This document shows, in pieces, positions 28,701-40,000 of a stretch of DNA of 64,000 bases. Within the stretch, counting starts at the first letter, position 1. Every line of letters begins with the position of its first letter. The notes under the pieces are model-generated. The model was not told the origin of the DNA. It did not search any database and saw only the letters and a list, made by a program, of their open reading frames with translations. A program made the position numbers and the translations under genes. Source of the DNA: Anaeramoeba flamelloides (lineage: Eukaryota; Metamonada; Anaeramoebidae); the NCBI GenBank assembly GCA_027625915.1, contig JANTQA010000015.1:1798001-1862000 (forward strand), in the 5' to 3' direction.

Positions 28701-30417
28701 GTCATCATTTTCACTTTCAAAGTATGCTGATTCGTCAGGTTTAATTTCTTGAGTTTCAATAACCATAGAAATTTCTTTTAATGGTTCTATTTGCTTTTTT
28801 GTTTTGAAGTTTTCTTTCGGTGAAAATTCTGAATATCCATTTGAATTTTTTGATCTAATTTGATAAGAATATTCTTTATTTGGTTTTAAATTTCGAATCG
28901 TAAATTCAAGTGTTTGGAACGTGTAGATTAAAGGTTTTCTTTCTTTTTCATTTTCAAGAGTATTTGGTTTGCTTATTGGATGAATTTGAATTTCATATTC
29001 ATTAATTTTTGGATCCTTTTCAATGGGTCTCAGTAATTGTATCTTGGCAGATTTTGGGGTTGTTTTTATTTGAGAAATTTTTATTATATCATCGTTTTTC
29101 ATTTCCATTTTTTTATCTTTTTTTCCCCATTTTTTGATTTTTAAGAGAACAATTGTTACAATAATTAAAATTGCACATGAAGCAATAAGAAGAATTAAAT
29201 TTAAATTATTTATTTCACCTTCTCTATTATCTAATTCTATCTCAATTGGTGGAATTTCATTTACAATTTTTTGCTTTCTATTTATTGCCCACATAATGAA
29301 AAATTTGTTATTTTCGACAATTGAATTTAGGCTTAATATGACTAGTGGTTTTTTATTGCTTGAAAATAATGAATTATAATTCCCATTGAAGCTTTTTCTT
29401 AATTGTAGAACAGAATTTTTTCCCTTTGCATTGACTTGATCTGTTTTTGATTTCAGTTCAACAAAAATTTCTGATTCATTTACATTTTCATCTTGGTTTT
29501 TGGCTAAGAAAGAGCTTCTTGTTTCTATCACCCCCCAATCATTTTGTAAGCTTTGGGAATAATATTTTGGATTATTTGAATCAAATTCAGATAATGTTAT
29601 ATAAAATTTATCCCCAATCCTTATTCCCGATTTTGTTATTATTTGTCCGACCCAATTTGGTCTTTGTCCGTTCGTCGACAATTGAATAAAAAGACTTTTA
29701 GAATTGTCAAATTCTTGTTCTTGTTCTTTTTCTTGTTCTTGTTCTTGTTCTTTTTCTTTTTTTTGTTCTTGTTCTGGGCCACCCTTTTCTTGTGATAAAT
29801 CTTGTGCTTTTACTTTTTTTTGTCCCTTTTCTTGTTCTTGTTCTTGTTTTTGTTCTTGTTTTTGTTCTTGTTCTAGTTCGTTCTGGTTATATTCATAAAG
29901 TCGAAATTCCTCACTATAGGTTTGTTTTTCATAATTTAATAAAAATTTTGCATAGAATTGTGATGATGATTGTGAATAGTCGCTCCACACAATTAAAATT
30001 GGAGACAAAAGTAAATTTTGAGAAACAACCAAAGAAGAGGTGTTTGAACGAGAAAGTTTATAAGAATATAAGGATAAATTTTCTTCTTTATCATTATTTT
30101 TGGATCGATTTAGCAAACTTAGAAAAAGATCGGAATCATCTGAGGGTGCACTACCAAGGTAAACGACTTTTATTTTGGAATACGGGTGAGAAGTACATGT
30201 GTTTGTTGAAACTATTTGAATACTCGCCAAGAAATTTTAGTGGTAAAGTCAAAAAAGAAAGGCCAATATATAGCCGAAGTATCAGCAAGGGTTAAAAAAA
30301 ATAAAAAAAAAAGTGAAATTGTAATGGGAAAAGTTACTTACTTTTGTTAATAAATAATAAAAGAAAAGCAAAGAAAACAATTATCGTTAAACCTTTTCTA
30401 GTTTTACAGAAAAACAT
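16723..30417 (-). CDS. Giant membrane protein: signal peptide, TM, ~34 FN3 domains, GAR-like domain
   Basis: About 4,520 aa in two exons. Exon 1 (30342-30417) encodes MFFCKTRKGLTIIVFFAF plus a further hydrophobic run, a signal peptide. A 130-nt intron follows and exon 2 resumes at 30211. An ectodomain of about 335 aa with Glu/Gln repeats leads to one TM helix (about residues 362-383, LILLIASCAILIIVTIVLL) and KIKKWGKK, so the long remainder should face the cytosol. It holds about 34 FN3 domains; numbers 2-16 are nearly identical (KPNENGSKIQEYEIQIQP, NQEYSYQIRSKNSNGYSEF). FN3 32 is crossed by an A18 run (T18 at 18841-18858 on +) where the frame shifts by one; the next frame continues the same domain. 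Two more FN3s, a GAR/Gas2-like segment (about 17377-17560, WIRVGGGFMKFDDFIKKH) and a Lys-rich tail finish it. GAR domains bind microtubules. A membrane-to-microtubule linker is my inference; the FN3 array is certain. Confidence 0.88.
17377..17560 (-). other. GAR (Gas2-related)-like domain of the FN3 protein
   Basis: The encoded segment runs from ALERVKVDEEKGTGDY through VLGRTITIDYKKGFE to WIRVGGGFMKFDDFIKKH. The RVGGGxxxxxxFxxKH core and the preceding K/R-rich beta strands match the C-terminal half of GAR domains in spectraplakins and Gas2 proteins. The conserved cysteines of the animal domain are not seen. A profile search would settle it. Confidence 0.6.
23740..28590 (-). repeat. Tandem array of near-identical FN3-coding units
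   Basis: Sixteen consecutive units of about 290-300 bp (FN3 domains 2-17), each encoding KPNENGSKIQEYEI, a variable NIENEKE linker, NQEYSYQIRSKNSNGYS and LKTQSDKPE. Units 2-16 differ only by scattered substitutions; unit 17 is a transition to the divergent domains downstream. This indicates recent amplification or gene conversion within the gene. Confidence 0.9.
30212..30341 (-). other. Intron 1 of the FN3 gene (130 nt)
   Basis: On the minus strand the donor is AACAAAA|GTAAGT and the acceptor AAATAG|TTTCAAC, phase 1. It joins the signal-peptide exon to ...STNTCTSHPYSK. An in-frame TAA lies just upstream of the long reading frame, so the apparent TTG start at 30230 is not the real start. Confidence 0.8.
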
Positions 30418-31438
30418 CGGTTTTATAGTGATATTTCAACAATTAAAATCGAATTATTAACAAAAAAAAGGGTTCAAAAATTTAAAAGAGAAAAAATAAA
30501 ATTCTTGGTCTTGGACAATCAAAAAGAATGACAGTAATTTTTGAAGAAAATACCTATTAGAGTTTTCAGTAAGAATGGACTATCTTTGTAAACATTTTCA
30601 CTGCACTTTTGAACAAAAGATATTGAAATATAAGATTTAGACTCAATTTTAACACGGTTACTCAAATTACGATTTATAGTATATGAATGTAACAAATATT
30701 TAGTTTTATTTTCTTGTAAATTCTTTGAGAAATTAAAGTTAAAATTCAATCCTTTTTTTTTCAACATGATAAGGTTCTATATTTTCTCTTTTAGAGAAGG
30801 GAAATTTTTTTTTTTCTGATCTTCTTATAATTTTTTTCAAAAACAAACCTTAAAATGTTGTTAGATTAATTTTCAAAAAACAGACGAATAATTTAGAGTT
30901 GAAATATTATTTTTTTGCTTTTAAAAGTTAAATTTAACTTGATTAAAAAATCTTTTTTATGGGTGATAATCTTTTCAACCCTATCAACAAGATTAAAAAA
31001 ATCATAAACAAAATTACAGTTTGAGACAAATCAAAGTTAATTTTGTTGAGTCATTTAACTTGAAGAAAAAAAAAAATTTATTTGTTTTTCACTTTCTTTT
31101 TACCTAATGTTTTCTGATTATGAGAAAAACCAGATCAATTTTCTTGTGAAATTAAGGATCACCAACACCAATGAAAACGAACTTTTAAGTCAAAACATGA
31201 TCATGAAAATAAACCCAAATACAAACAACTCCAAATTCTTAATTATTTTTTTTTTGATTGTGTTTGTCGCAAAATAAAACTTTACACAAAATACATTGAA
31301 ATTGAGTTTTTTTAACTCTTTCTTTATAAAATTTGTTGTTTAAGGTTGGTTGTTATATAAATTACAAAGCTATTTATTATTATTTTTAATTGACTCAAGC
31401 TTTGATACTTTTTTAAAAAATAGGAAATATCTTTCTAT
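30418..31438. other. Intergenic, upstream of the FN3 gene
   Basis: AT-rich 5' flank of the FN3 gene. No further gene is recognised; the 82-codon minus frame at 30519-30767 has no domain, no homology I can name and no codon bias distinct from its surroundings. Confidence 0.6.
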
Positions 31439-31999
31439 TAAGGTTTACAATCATTGAAATTTGAAAAAAAGATTATCTAGTGTTGTGGACAGTGACTTGT
31501 TAATTTGGTTCTTAGCTGATCGATCTTGGACTTGGTATGGATTTTAATAGTGGTTCAAAAAGGCAATTGTTGACAATTTATTTTTTTTTTTTCTTCCGAA
31601 ATCAGATTTGAAGATTGTAAGATTAATTGGCTGGAAGTAAAGTCATAAAAAAATGCGGTTTTTGGGTTATTGGTTGAAATTTTTAAATAGGTTTGGTTTT
31701 ATTTGGTACTTTTAAAAAACATTTTTTTTTCATTAAGTTAATTGACAAAAAAGAATTTATAATTTTTCCTCAACAACCCAAAAATTTAAATTTATTCTTG
31801 AACACCTACCAACCTATTAATCTTACACTCTTCAATTCGGATTTCGGAAATAAAAAAAATAAATTTTCAAAAATTGCCATTTTGAAACACTATTAAAATC
31901 CATACCAAGTCCAAGATCGATCAGCTAAGAACCAAATTAACAAGTCACTACACCCTATGTAAGATAATCTTTTTTCAAATTTCAGGGATTTAAAACCTG
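31439..31999. repeat. Foldback/MITE-like element with ~250-bp inverted arms
   Basis: The left arm (31439-31690) and right arm (31745-31999) are inverted copies around a loop of about 55 bp. Identity is nearly perfect over the outer part, for example GTGACTTGTTAATTTGG and GATCGATCTTGGACTTGG in the left arm and their complements in the right. A partial second copy lies at 43645-43915. No transposase is encoded. The termini are flanked by ATCTTT-like sequence on both sides, a tentative target duplication. Confidence 0.75.
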
Positions 32000-34283
32000 A
32001 AAAGATCTTTATTTGGAATGTTAATTATAAAATAAAAAGATCAAAATTTTCATTCACTTTCCAGAGAGATTTTCAAAGATTTTTATAAATCATGGAACTT
32101 TTCACATTTCTAATTAAGAAAAGAATGTTAAGGAATCAGTGCTCTATGAAAATAGGACAAAATTTTAAACTAATTTATTGGTGAGATCTTCTACATTCAA
32201 ATTTTGAAGATGCCAAATGTTAAAAAATTCTGATCAACTAAGAAACCCAGAAAAGAATATTTTTGAATGAGATCAATTTTTTATCTATTTTTTATCCATT
32301 TTTTCGGATGAAGAAGAAAACTTCTAAAAATATTTTATTTCTTACCTTATAAATATATTTTACCCCTGTTTAATGCCATTCCATAATTATTACACAATAC
32401 CAAATCTTTTTTTGTTGCCAGGATATATTAATAAAAGATTTTTTTTGTTTTTTGATAATTTTTTTGGTCTATCAAAAAAATGATTTATTACCCATATTGA
32501 AAAATATGAGTATTGAAATCAAGAAGGATAGTTATAATAATTAAAGTTTTAAATTCATTGAAAATTTTTAATTCATAAATTTATTTTTTTTGTTCTTTGA
32601 TGAAAATTGATTTTTCTAAATAAAATTTTCTTGAGATTATTTGAGAATTAAATAATTATATCCTCAAAATTCAAAATCAATTTTTTTTTTATTCGAAAAA
32701 TGATTTAAATTGTTTAAAATATTCTTACAAATAAGTCCAAAGAGTTTCTGTGTAAAAAATTTTTTCAAATTTTTTTGTAATTTTTTATGATATTTTTTCA
32801 TTTTTTGAAAACAAAGAAAAACAACCTTTTTAAAACTTTAAAGAAAAAAATCTTTCATTAATACATCCAAATTTCATTGATAAAATTTTTATAAACTTTT
32901 ATCAAATTTTCATATATTAAATCATCGAAACCACACTTATTTTTATTGACTGAGATTTTAATTGAATTATTATGAATTAAAAATGATAAGCAAATATAAA
33001 ATTTTCAATCAAAATCAAAATTTTCCAACATAACTAAAAAAATAGTTAGACCATTTTCAAAAATTAACTTTGCCTTCATAAATAAATAAGTTATTTTGTT
33101 TAGTTTTATATTGGAAACACGGGAATTTTTAATTTGAAAAAATTAGACTCAAAATTAATAAATTGTTTAAATGGGGTTAACACATTCCTTTCATAAGTTA
33201 AAACACAAATTACCAAAAAAAAATTGAAGATTTCAACAAAGTTTAATTTTATTTTTTATCAGCACTACTCCTTTTATTGTAAAAAAATTGCCAAACAAAT
33301 TTTAATTGAAAAAGATAATAAAAAGGAAATTTTTCGATTATTTTTTTTGTTATTTTTCGCTGATCAATAAAGATATCTGAAATTAAATTACTCAAACTGA
33401 AATAATACCTATTGTTAAACTCATAATGCAAATTCCTCATGTATGTGAAACAGTCAGAGCTAAAAAATAAAACAAAAAAAGTCACATTTACGAATTTTTA
33501 CAATTAAAAGTCAATTTTGGTAAATTATACATGCTCAAATTTTGGTTTCTAATTTGATACTAATAATAAGTCTATTTTACATTTGGTGTCGGTTCTAAAA
33601 TGAATGAAAAAAAAGAGGTAAAATAATATTTTAAAAATAAAATGTTCACTTCTATTGTGTAATTTTTTTCAATTTAATACTTTTTTCTGGAATAGAGTTG
33701 GGGTATATTGTAATAAATTTAAAGATCTTCAGTATCGGAAATCTTAATTTGGTCAAGAAAGTAGAATAGGTTTCTAAATTTTTTAATAGTAAATCTGTTT
33801 TTGAGGTTTAACACACTTTTTAGGGTGGGAAAATTGAATATATTTGATCAAATAATTTTTTTGTTTTTTTACAGATACTTTTCGTTTTTTTTTATTTGGT
33901 TTGTGGAAAAAGAAAAAGAGGAATACAAAAAAAAAAGAATTAATATAAAAGATATAATTAAAGTGTGATCTTTGGGATTTGATGAGTTACCCTCAAGTAA
34001 TTTCGATTTTGCTGATCATTTTATTTGTAATGAGATAACTAATTGAGAATGGGATTTATTGGTAAGGGTTAAGTGCTCAAGAGCTCTTAATCTGTTTAAG
34101 AGAGAGTTTTGAAGTGACTAAACGTGTGACTCCTAATTCAAAGAGTAGTCAAAAGAATCAAATAATTGAGAATAAAAAAAGAAAAAAGAAAACTTTAAAA
34201 ATCAACAAAATAAAAGAAAGAATAAAAAAAAAAAATTCGAAGATATAGAAAAATGTGAAAGTTTCTCTACTGTCTTGACTTTC

Positions 34284-34304
<21 letters not shown>
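32000..34304. other. Intergenic, nothing recognised
   Basis: AT-rich DNA. The longest frames (for example 33249-33485 minus, 78 codons) carry no recognisable domain. There is a (TA)n run at about 34287-34305. I found no tRNA or other RNA gene. Confidence 0.55.
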
Positions 34305-34315
<11 letters not shown>

Positions 34316-34869
34316 AACTCTTTTTCATTCAAAGTTTCCCCGCTTTATTGAAGGAAGAAAACATATTCTATGAGTTTAACTCATTATTTTTCTCAAAATA
34401 ATATTTTCAATTGTTAAAGCAGATCATCTTTTCTCTTTTTGAAAATTTTTTGCTTTTTGATTTTTTTTTCGTTTTATTTATCTTTCCTTTCCTTTTTATT
34501 TTAATTGTAAAAGTAGATTTGAAAAAAAAAAACCATTAAAAACGAAATAAACATTAAGAAAAGTTAAGCATTGTATGATCTTTCAAATTTATACATTTAC
34601 AAGTGAAAAATCTTAATTTTAATAATTTTAATTTTTGAAAGAAATTAAGAAATTTTGTACAAGATGTTCCAATGAAAGGGGACTAAAATTTATATAACAT
34701 TTATTTTTTTTTTTCAAAGATTTATGGTTATTTCAGGTTTTCCATTTATAACTATGGACTCTAATACGAAGTTTATTATTTCTCTTATTACTAAACAATC
34801 TCAGTTTGGTTTAAAAAAAAAATTGAATTTTTCATTTTTGGCTGGGAATTTTTCAGTGAATTAGAGTTT
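34305..34869. repeat. Dispersed repeat Y, copy 1
   Basis: About 565 bp that matches 55598-56160 in the same orientation. Conserved blocks include ACATTTACAAGTGAAAAATC, GAAATTTTGTACAAGATGTT and AAGTTTATTATTTCTCTTAT, separated by more variable T-rich spacers. It has no long open frame. It could be a non-autonomous mobile element or a non-coding RNA family. Confidence 0.7.
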
Positions 34870-35515
34870 ATATATATACATATCACAGGTCGTACAATTT
34901 TTTGTTTAAAAATCATCCAAGACTTATATAATCAGATTTTTTCGATTTTTTACATGTTTTTTTTCGTTCCTTTCGATTGTTTTATTTTTTATTTTATTGA
35001 AGAATTACTTGAATTTTTTTGATATTTTACTTTTTTTTTCTTAGATGTGAAACAATTTTAATGAAAAAAATTAATAACAAAGCAAAAAAAAAAAAACAAT
35101 GGTATACAGGTCAGAAATAATTACCTTAAAAACTTTGAAAAATATTCGGGATTCACGATTTGTCATTTAATTTGTTTTTTCACCTTTAAAACCATGGTAA
35201 CAGCTAGATTTTCACTCTTGAAAAAACCAAAACAACATAAAGTAGGTTTTCAGTTTAAAACTCTTGAAAATTATCGATTCTTTAAACATCGAAAAATAGA
35301 ATTTATTTACTTTTTAAAAAATTGCTAGTTGGTGAAGAAATGAGGTCAAAATTTACATTTTTTACCAATTCCGTAGTAGATCAGCTCAAATAATTTTTTT
35401 TCTCTTTTGATTACAAATATTTGCTAGTGAAACGAATTTTATGCATCTCTCACGTATTTAAAACACGTAATATGAAATCAAAAAAAAAAAGTCGAACCTG
35501 TGATATATATATATA
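34870..35515. repeat. Possible mini-element with ~22-bp terminal inverted repeats
   Basis: ATATCACAGGTCGTAC at 34880-34895 faces GTCGAACCTGTGATAT at 35491-35506, with TA repeats outside each end. The roughly 600 bp between them encode nothing recognisable. Only one copy is present, so this is tentative. Confidence 0.4.
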
Positions 35516-37471
35516 AATATCAATTAATATCAATTAATATATTTATTTTATTTTATTGTAGGATACTGAATTTTTCTGTTAGAACTACTTTTTTTCAACC
35601 TTGTCAAATAAAAGTTCAAAAATATATACACATTCATAATTTTAATTATATCAAACTTGTATTTTTATTTTATTTTAATTAAAAAAAAGAAAAAATGTTG
35701 AATGAATACTAAAATATTATATATGAGTAGAAAAAACATCAGAATAAGCTCATTCCTAATTGGTTTTTTATTAGGACTTTGATATTGAGTGGTTTTGATA
35801 TAGTTTTATTTTGATTTTCCAACATTTTCATAAAGTAAAGTTCCTAAATCTAGTATTGGATGAAATAATCATCCAAATCCACTTCTTTTGAGTTGGGTAT
35901 TGAGTAATAAGAAATAACCAGTTACCTATTCGAAAATGAAAAATTATTGTTTTCATTAAGAAAAAATAATCTTATTAATTATAAATTATTGAATATATAT
36001 TGTAGTTAAAAATTTACTTCATTAGTTTTTTTGATACAAGAATATTTTACAAATAATCCCCCCCTTTTAAATTTTTTAGATAATATTCTCATTACCAAAA
36101 TTTTAATTGGAAAATAATCTTTTGATTTTGTTTCATTGTTTGATTAATTGGGTACACATTACCGAGTATGCGGATTATAAGAAAATAATATTATAATTGT
36201 TATATGATTAAATAATAAAGTAAAACCTAAAACAGAACTCAAAAAAAAAATCAAAAAAAAAAAACTCCAAACAAGTTATAAGTAAAAAAGAAATCAAAAG
36301 ACACGCATGAACACACTTAAAAAAATAAAAACTCGATCCACCCGAAAAAGGAAAAAGAAAAAATTATAAAGTAACAATTAAAGTTTTCAAACCTTCAATG
36401 AGAAGAAGAAAATGTCAATAAAAATTACACATATTCATAAATTAAGAACCATCATAAAAACACAAGAACTAAAAAAAAAAACAGATCCCCTACATGAACA
36501 GAGTTATATTGTGTTTTTTTGTTTCTATTACAATCTAACTTTGTATCTAAAAACAACACACATACATATATGAACCAGATTTGGAAAATTCAAAAGGAAA
36601 GAAGAAATTACATTCTAAATAAAATGTAATTACAAAACTTTCTGGTTTAAAAACACTAGAAAAAGATAACAGTTAAAAACTTAAGAAAAAGTTACATAAG
36701 AAGAGAACCAACAAGTACTTCCAAATTTTAGTTGATTTTAAAAAGAAAAAAAACAAGAAAATAATTCATATTCGAAACTAAAGACAAAGTAAAATTCGAA
36801 TGGAATAAAAAAAAATGATTCCCAACATATTGGTCTTATAATTTCCCAGCGTAAACTAAATTTATATTATTTGGAATCATTTTTTCCTTTTATTCATCAA
36901 ATAAAAATATAAATAGACAAAATCTTTTGTTGATTTTTTATTTTTTTTTTTATTTTGTTTTATTTTGAATTATATAAAAAATATTTTTTTTTGCAAATTT
37001 TTAGTTGCTTCTTTGAAAATTTAACAAATTTTCTATGAAAAATTCTTTTTTTCATTAAAAAAAAAAAAAAGAAATTTCTTTTTTTATTTTGAACATATCA
37101 AAAATGAAAAAGACTCATAAATTGTTTAATCTCAAAATTAATTTTTCATAATTTTGAATGATTTCTGCTCTTTTTTAATAGTACATTATTTAGCCTTTTG
37201 ATGTTTGTTGAATTTATAATATATAGATAGATGATCATTACAAGTTAAACAAATAATCTCTTTTGTTTAATTACAATTCCCGTAATTCTTAAGGGGTTCA
37301 GGTATTTATTATAAATAATAAAAATTTTTTCCGATTTTAATTTTTGTTTTATTATTAAATCACTATTTAATTTTAATTGTTACAATAGAGCAATTTGGCA
37401 ACGAGCAATTAAAATTTTTGGTTTTAACTTTTTGGACATTGCTTTAGAACATAATAACAATCATAATATAT
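35516..37471. other. Intergenic, nothing recognised
   Basis: AT-rich 3' flank of the PIP-box gene with T and A homopolymers. No gene, RNA or clear repeat was seen. Confidence 0.55.
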
Positions 37472-39604
37472 TCAATTTATTCTTTTTCGTTTTTTGTCTT
37501 GTATTTCGATAGTTTTACCTTCTTTTGAAAACATCAATATATTTAGTTTTGTTTGTGAATATTTCTTATTTTTGGTTTGGGGTTCTAATTTCCTTGTTTT
37601 GAGGACTGGTGTCTTTGATTTTGTAAAATTTTGATTTTTCAAATTATTTAATTTTTTTTTTTGAGGTGTAAAAAATTGCAGAAGAGTAGTTTGTTTTTGG
37701 TTGATGTTTTTCTTTTTTTGGATTTGATTTGTTAATTTGTTACTTTTAGTTTTATTTGTGTTTTTTTTATGATTTAAAAAATTCATTGTCCCTGTAATTT
37801 TTCTTTTAATTATTTTTGTGGAAGTATGAACATTATTCTTGTTTTTATTGATTTTTTTCCCGTTTTTATAATTTTGTTTCCTGTTTTTATTTTTAATCTT
37901 CTTTTGATATTTTTTTTTCAATTTTTTTTCTTTCTTTTTTTTATGTCTTTTAACAATTTTTTTATTTTTTTTGGATTTTTTTTTCTTCTTAATTGCACTT
38001 AGATTCCCCTCCTTTCTGATTTCTATTATATCCTTTCCAGGGGTTTCTTGTTTCACATTATTAATGCTTTTATAACATTTCAAATCGGAATTTATTGTTA
38101 AAATTAAATTTTTCAAATGCAAAGCTAAGGTATTATTGTCTTTGAGTTTTTCTAATAATGATTTTAATATTTTTTCAATTTTCTTGCAATTTAATTGCTT
38201 ATCAACGTGCACATTTGAATAATGAATAAAATACCGTAAGAAATTAAAAAACAAACAAGTTTCTTCCACTATGTGGTCTTTTAAATTCTTATCTATGTCG
38301 GTTAATATTCTAATAATTGTTGAGTACTTGATTTCCTTTATTTTTAAGCAATCAACAAATGTTTGGTATTTATCTTTTGATTTCAGAAGCCCCGCGTAAG
38401 ATACCCACTTGTGTATTAAGCTTATATTTGGATCATTGGTTGAAAAATTGGCAATCAAAGTCAATAAATCATAAATATTAAAAGATCTGATTATAGATCT
38501 GATGATTATGGTTAATTTTTTCTTCCAATTTTTTTTAAAATGGCAAAAGCATGTCTGAATGATTTGTAAAATTAAATTACCAATTTGACTGAACACTATT
38601 AAACTTTGACAACAGAAGTGAATGATTATTGAGTAGTCATTTAAAGATGCAAATAGGTGTTCTTGAACAAAAAATAGCATAATTCTATAAAATGTATGGA
38701 TCTTGAACATTATTAACCGATATCCTCTGATTACCTTTTGGCTCTTAATTCCATAATCCTCTGTAAAACCATTTTCATAGCCACACGCTTCGTATCCTAT
38801 TTCTTGATGGGACAAATTCTTTGAATAATTAATTATTAGATTATTATTAATTTTTATCGAAGACTTTTTGCTATTTGTCTTGATGCCCATCAATTCAAAA
38901 TAATCCAAATAATTTGATGTTTTCATTCTGATTGACAATTTGATTCCTTTGGGTAAAGAGCAAATTAATAGTTGTAAATTTTTTTGTGTTTGGTAAATTT
39001 CTCTTTTGTTATTTGATCGAAGAATAATGTCCAACATATTTTTGATACTTTGCCTTGTAAACGTTTGAAATTCTTTATTTGTTTTAAAGAGCCGATTTTC
39101 GTTTATTAAAATTGTTGAAATTAATTGGGTTTTAAAGATACCTTGAAATTTGTTTTTGTTTTTGTTCTTGTTTTTGTTTTGGTTTTTGTTATTGTTTTTG
39201 TTTTTGTTTTTGTTTTTGTTTTGGTTTTTGTTTATCATTTGTTTTGTTTTGTTTGAATTCTCAGCTTCGGGCTTGTTGAAAGAATCCAATTGTTTGAATT
39301 GAAATTCATTGGAAGACAAGATATTTGCTAAGCCATCTTCTATTCTTTTTATAATGCTTTTTGTGCAATTTTTTTTCTTCTTAATTCTTTGGATATCAAA
39401 GAATTTTGATTTTGCCTTTTGGTCCATCATGGAATTTGAGTCTATATCATCGCTTTCAGAAGATAAGAAACCTAAAAACGAATCAGGATCAAAATTCATA
39501 ATACTGTCAGATAAAGGATCGCTATCTAAATCTGATAAGGTGAGACTAATTTCTTTTTCAATTTTTGTTTCTACACTTGACGATTTTGTTGTTTGTTCTT
39601 CCAT
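37472..39604 (-). CDS. Lysine-rich probable nuclear protein with PCNA-binding (PIP) box
   Basis: 710 aa in one exon, from ATG (MEEQTTKSSS) to a TGA stop. Residues 1-60 are Ser/Asp-rich and acidic (DPDSFLGFLSSESDD). An Asn/Lys tract follows near residues 120-155. Residues about 160-520 look globular and helical, with several hydrophobic stretches (FHTFYR-like IHTFYRIMLFFVQEHLF) but no family I can name. The last 170 residues are extremely Lys-rich and include QTTLLQFF at about 638-645, a textbook PIP box (Q-x-x-L-x-x-F-F) followed by basic residues, and several NLS-like runs. This suggests a partner of PCNA in DNA replication or repair. A short LINE tail sits about 125 bp upstream of the start codon. 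The gene is real by length and composition; the precise function is unknown. Confidence 0.8.
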   Translation of the reverse strand: MEEQTTKSSSVETKIEKEISLTLSDLDSDPLSDSIMNFDPDSFLGFLSSESDDIDSNSMMDQKAKSKFFDIQRIKKKKNCTKSIIKRIEDGLANILSSNEFQFKQLDSFNKPEAENSNKTKQMINKNQNKNKNKNKNNNKNQNKNKNKNKNKFQGIFKTQLISTILINENRLFKTNKEFQTFTRQSIKNMLDIILRSNNKREIYQTQKNLQLLICSLPKGIKLSIRMKTSNYLDYFELMGIKTNSKKSSIKINNNLIINYSKNLSHQEIGYEACGYENGFTEDYGIKSQKVIRGYRLIMFKIHTFYRIMLFFVQEHLFASLNDYSIIIHFCCQSLIVFSQIGNLILQIIQTCFCHFKKNWKKKLTIIIRSIIRSFNIYDLLTLIANFSTNDPNISLIHKWVSYAGLLKSKDKYQTFVDCLKIKEIKYSTIIRILTDIDKNLKDHIVEETCLFFNFLRYFIHYSNVHVDKQLNCKKIEKILKSLLEKLKDNNTLALHLKNLILTINSDLKCYKSINNVKQETPGKDIIEIRKEGNLSAIKKKKKSKKNKKIVKRHKKKKEKKLKKKYQKKIKNKNRKQNYKNGKKINKNKNNVHTSTKIIKRKITGTMNFLNHKKNTNKTKSNKLTNQIQKKKNINQKQTTLLQFFTPQKKKLNNLKNQNFTKSKTPVLKTRKLEPQTKNKKYSQTKLNILMFSKEGKTIEIQDKKRKRIN

Positions 39605-39728
39605 TCTTTTGAAAACGATTATTCAAAAATTCAAAATATATTTGAAATACCGAAATAAGATTAATTCTTTTGAAAAATGATTAATACTTTTGATTTTCTG
39701 AATTCAGATCCAAAAAAAGTCAATTATT

Positions 39729-39984
39729 TTTTTTTTTATTGTTTAAGGGAGGAGTTTTTAGCTCCTCTTGTTTGCCCGAATTCCTAAATTGTGATTTAGA
39801 AATTTTTTTAAAGATTTCCAGTAACTTTTATTTTGCACTAGGGCTAATAAAGTTATGGAATCTTTTCTGTTAATAATATTAAAAATATTAATGTTTTTTA
39901 ATATATTAGATATATTGATTTTTTTTAATTCAGATATCCAGATTTTACGATTATTTCCATAGGCTGGGCAGATCCAGAGAAAAT
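39729..39984 (-). mobile_element. Short LINE 3' tail with 16-bp target-site duplication
   Basis: Minus-strand reading gives FLWICPAYGNNRKIWISELKK, RKDSITLLALVQNK and FLNHNLGIRANKRS, a LINE C-terminal zinc and tail segment, then about 35 bp of 3' UTR and an A-rich end. It is flanked by a perfect AAAAAAGTCAATTATT duplication at 39713-39728 and 39985-40000. It is 256 bp, 5' truncated within the FLW codons, and carries no RT. Confidence 0.85.
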
Positions 39985-40000
39985 AAAAAAGTCAATTATT

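Noticed and set aside
30228-30230. Start of the FN3 protein at 30230
   Set aside because: It is a TTG just after an in-frame TAA; a spliced signal-peptide exon fits better.
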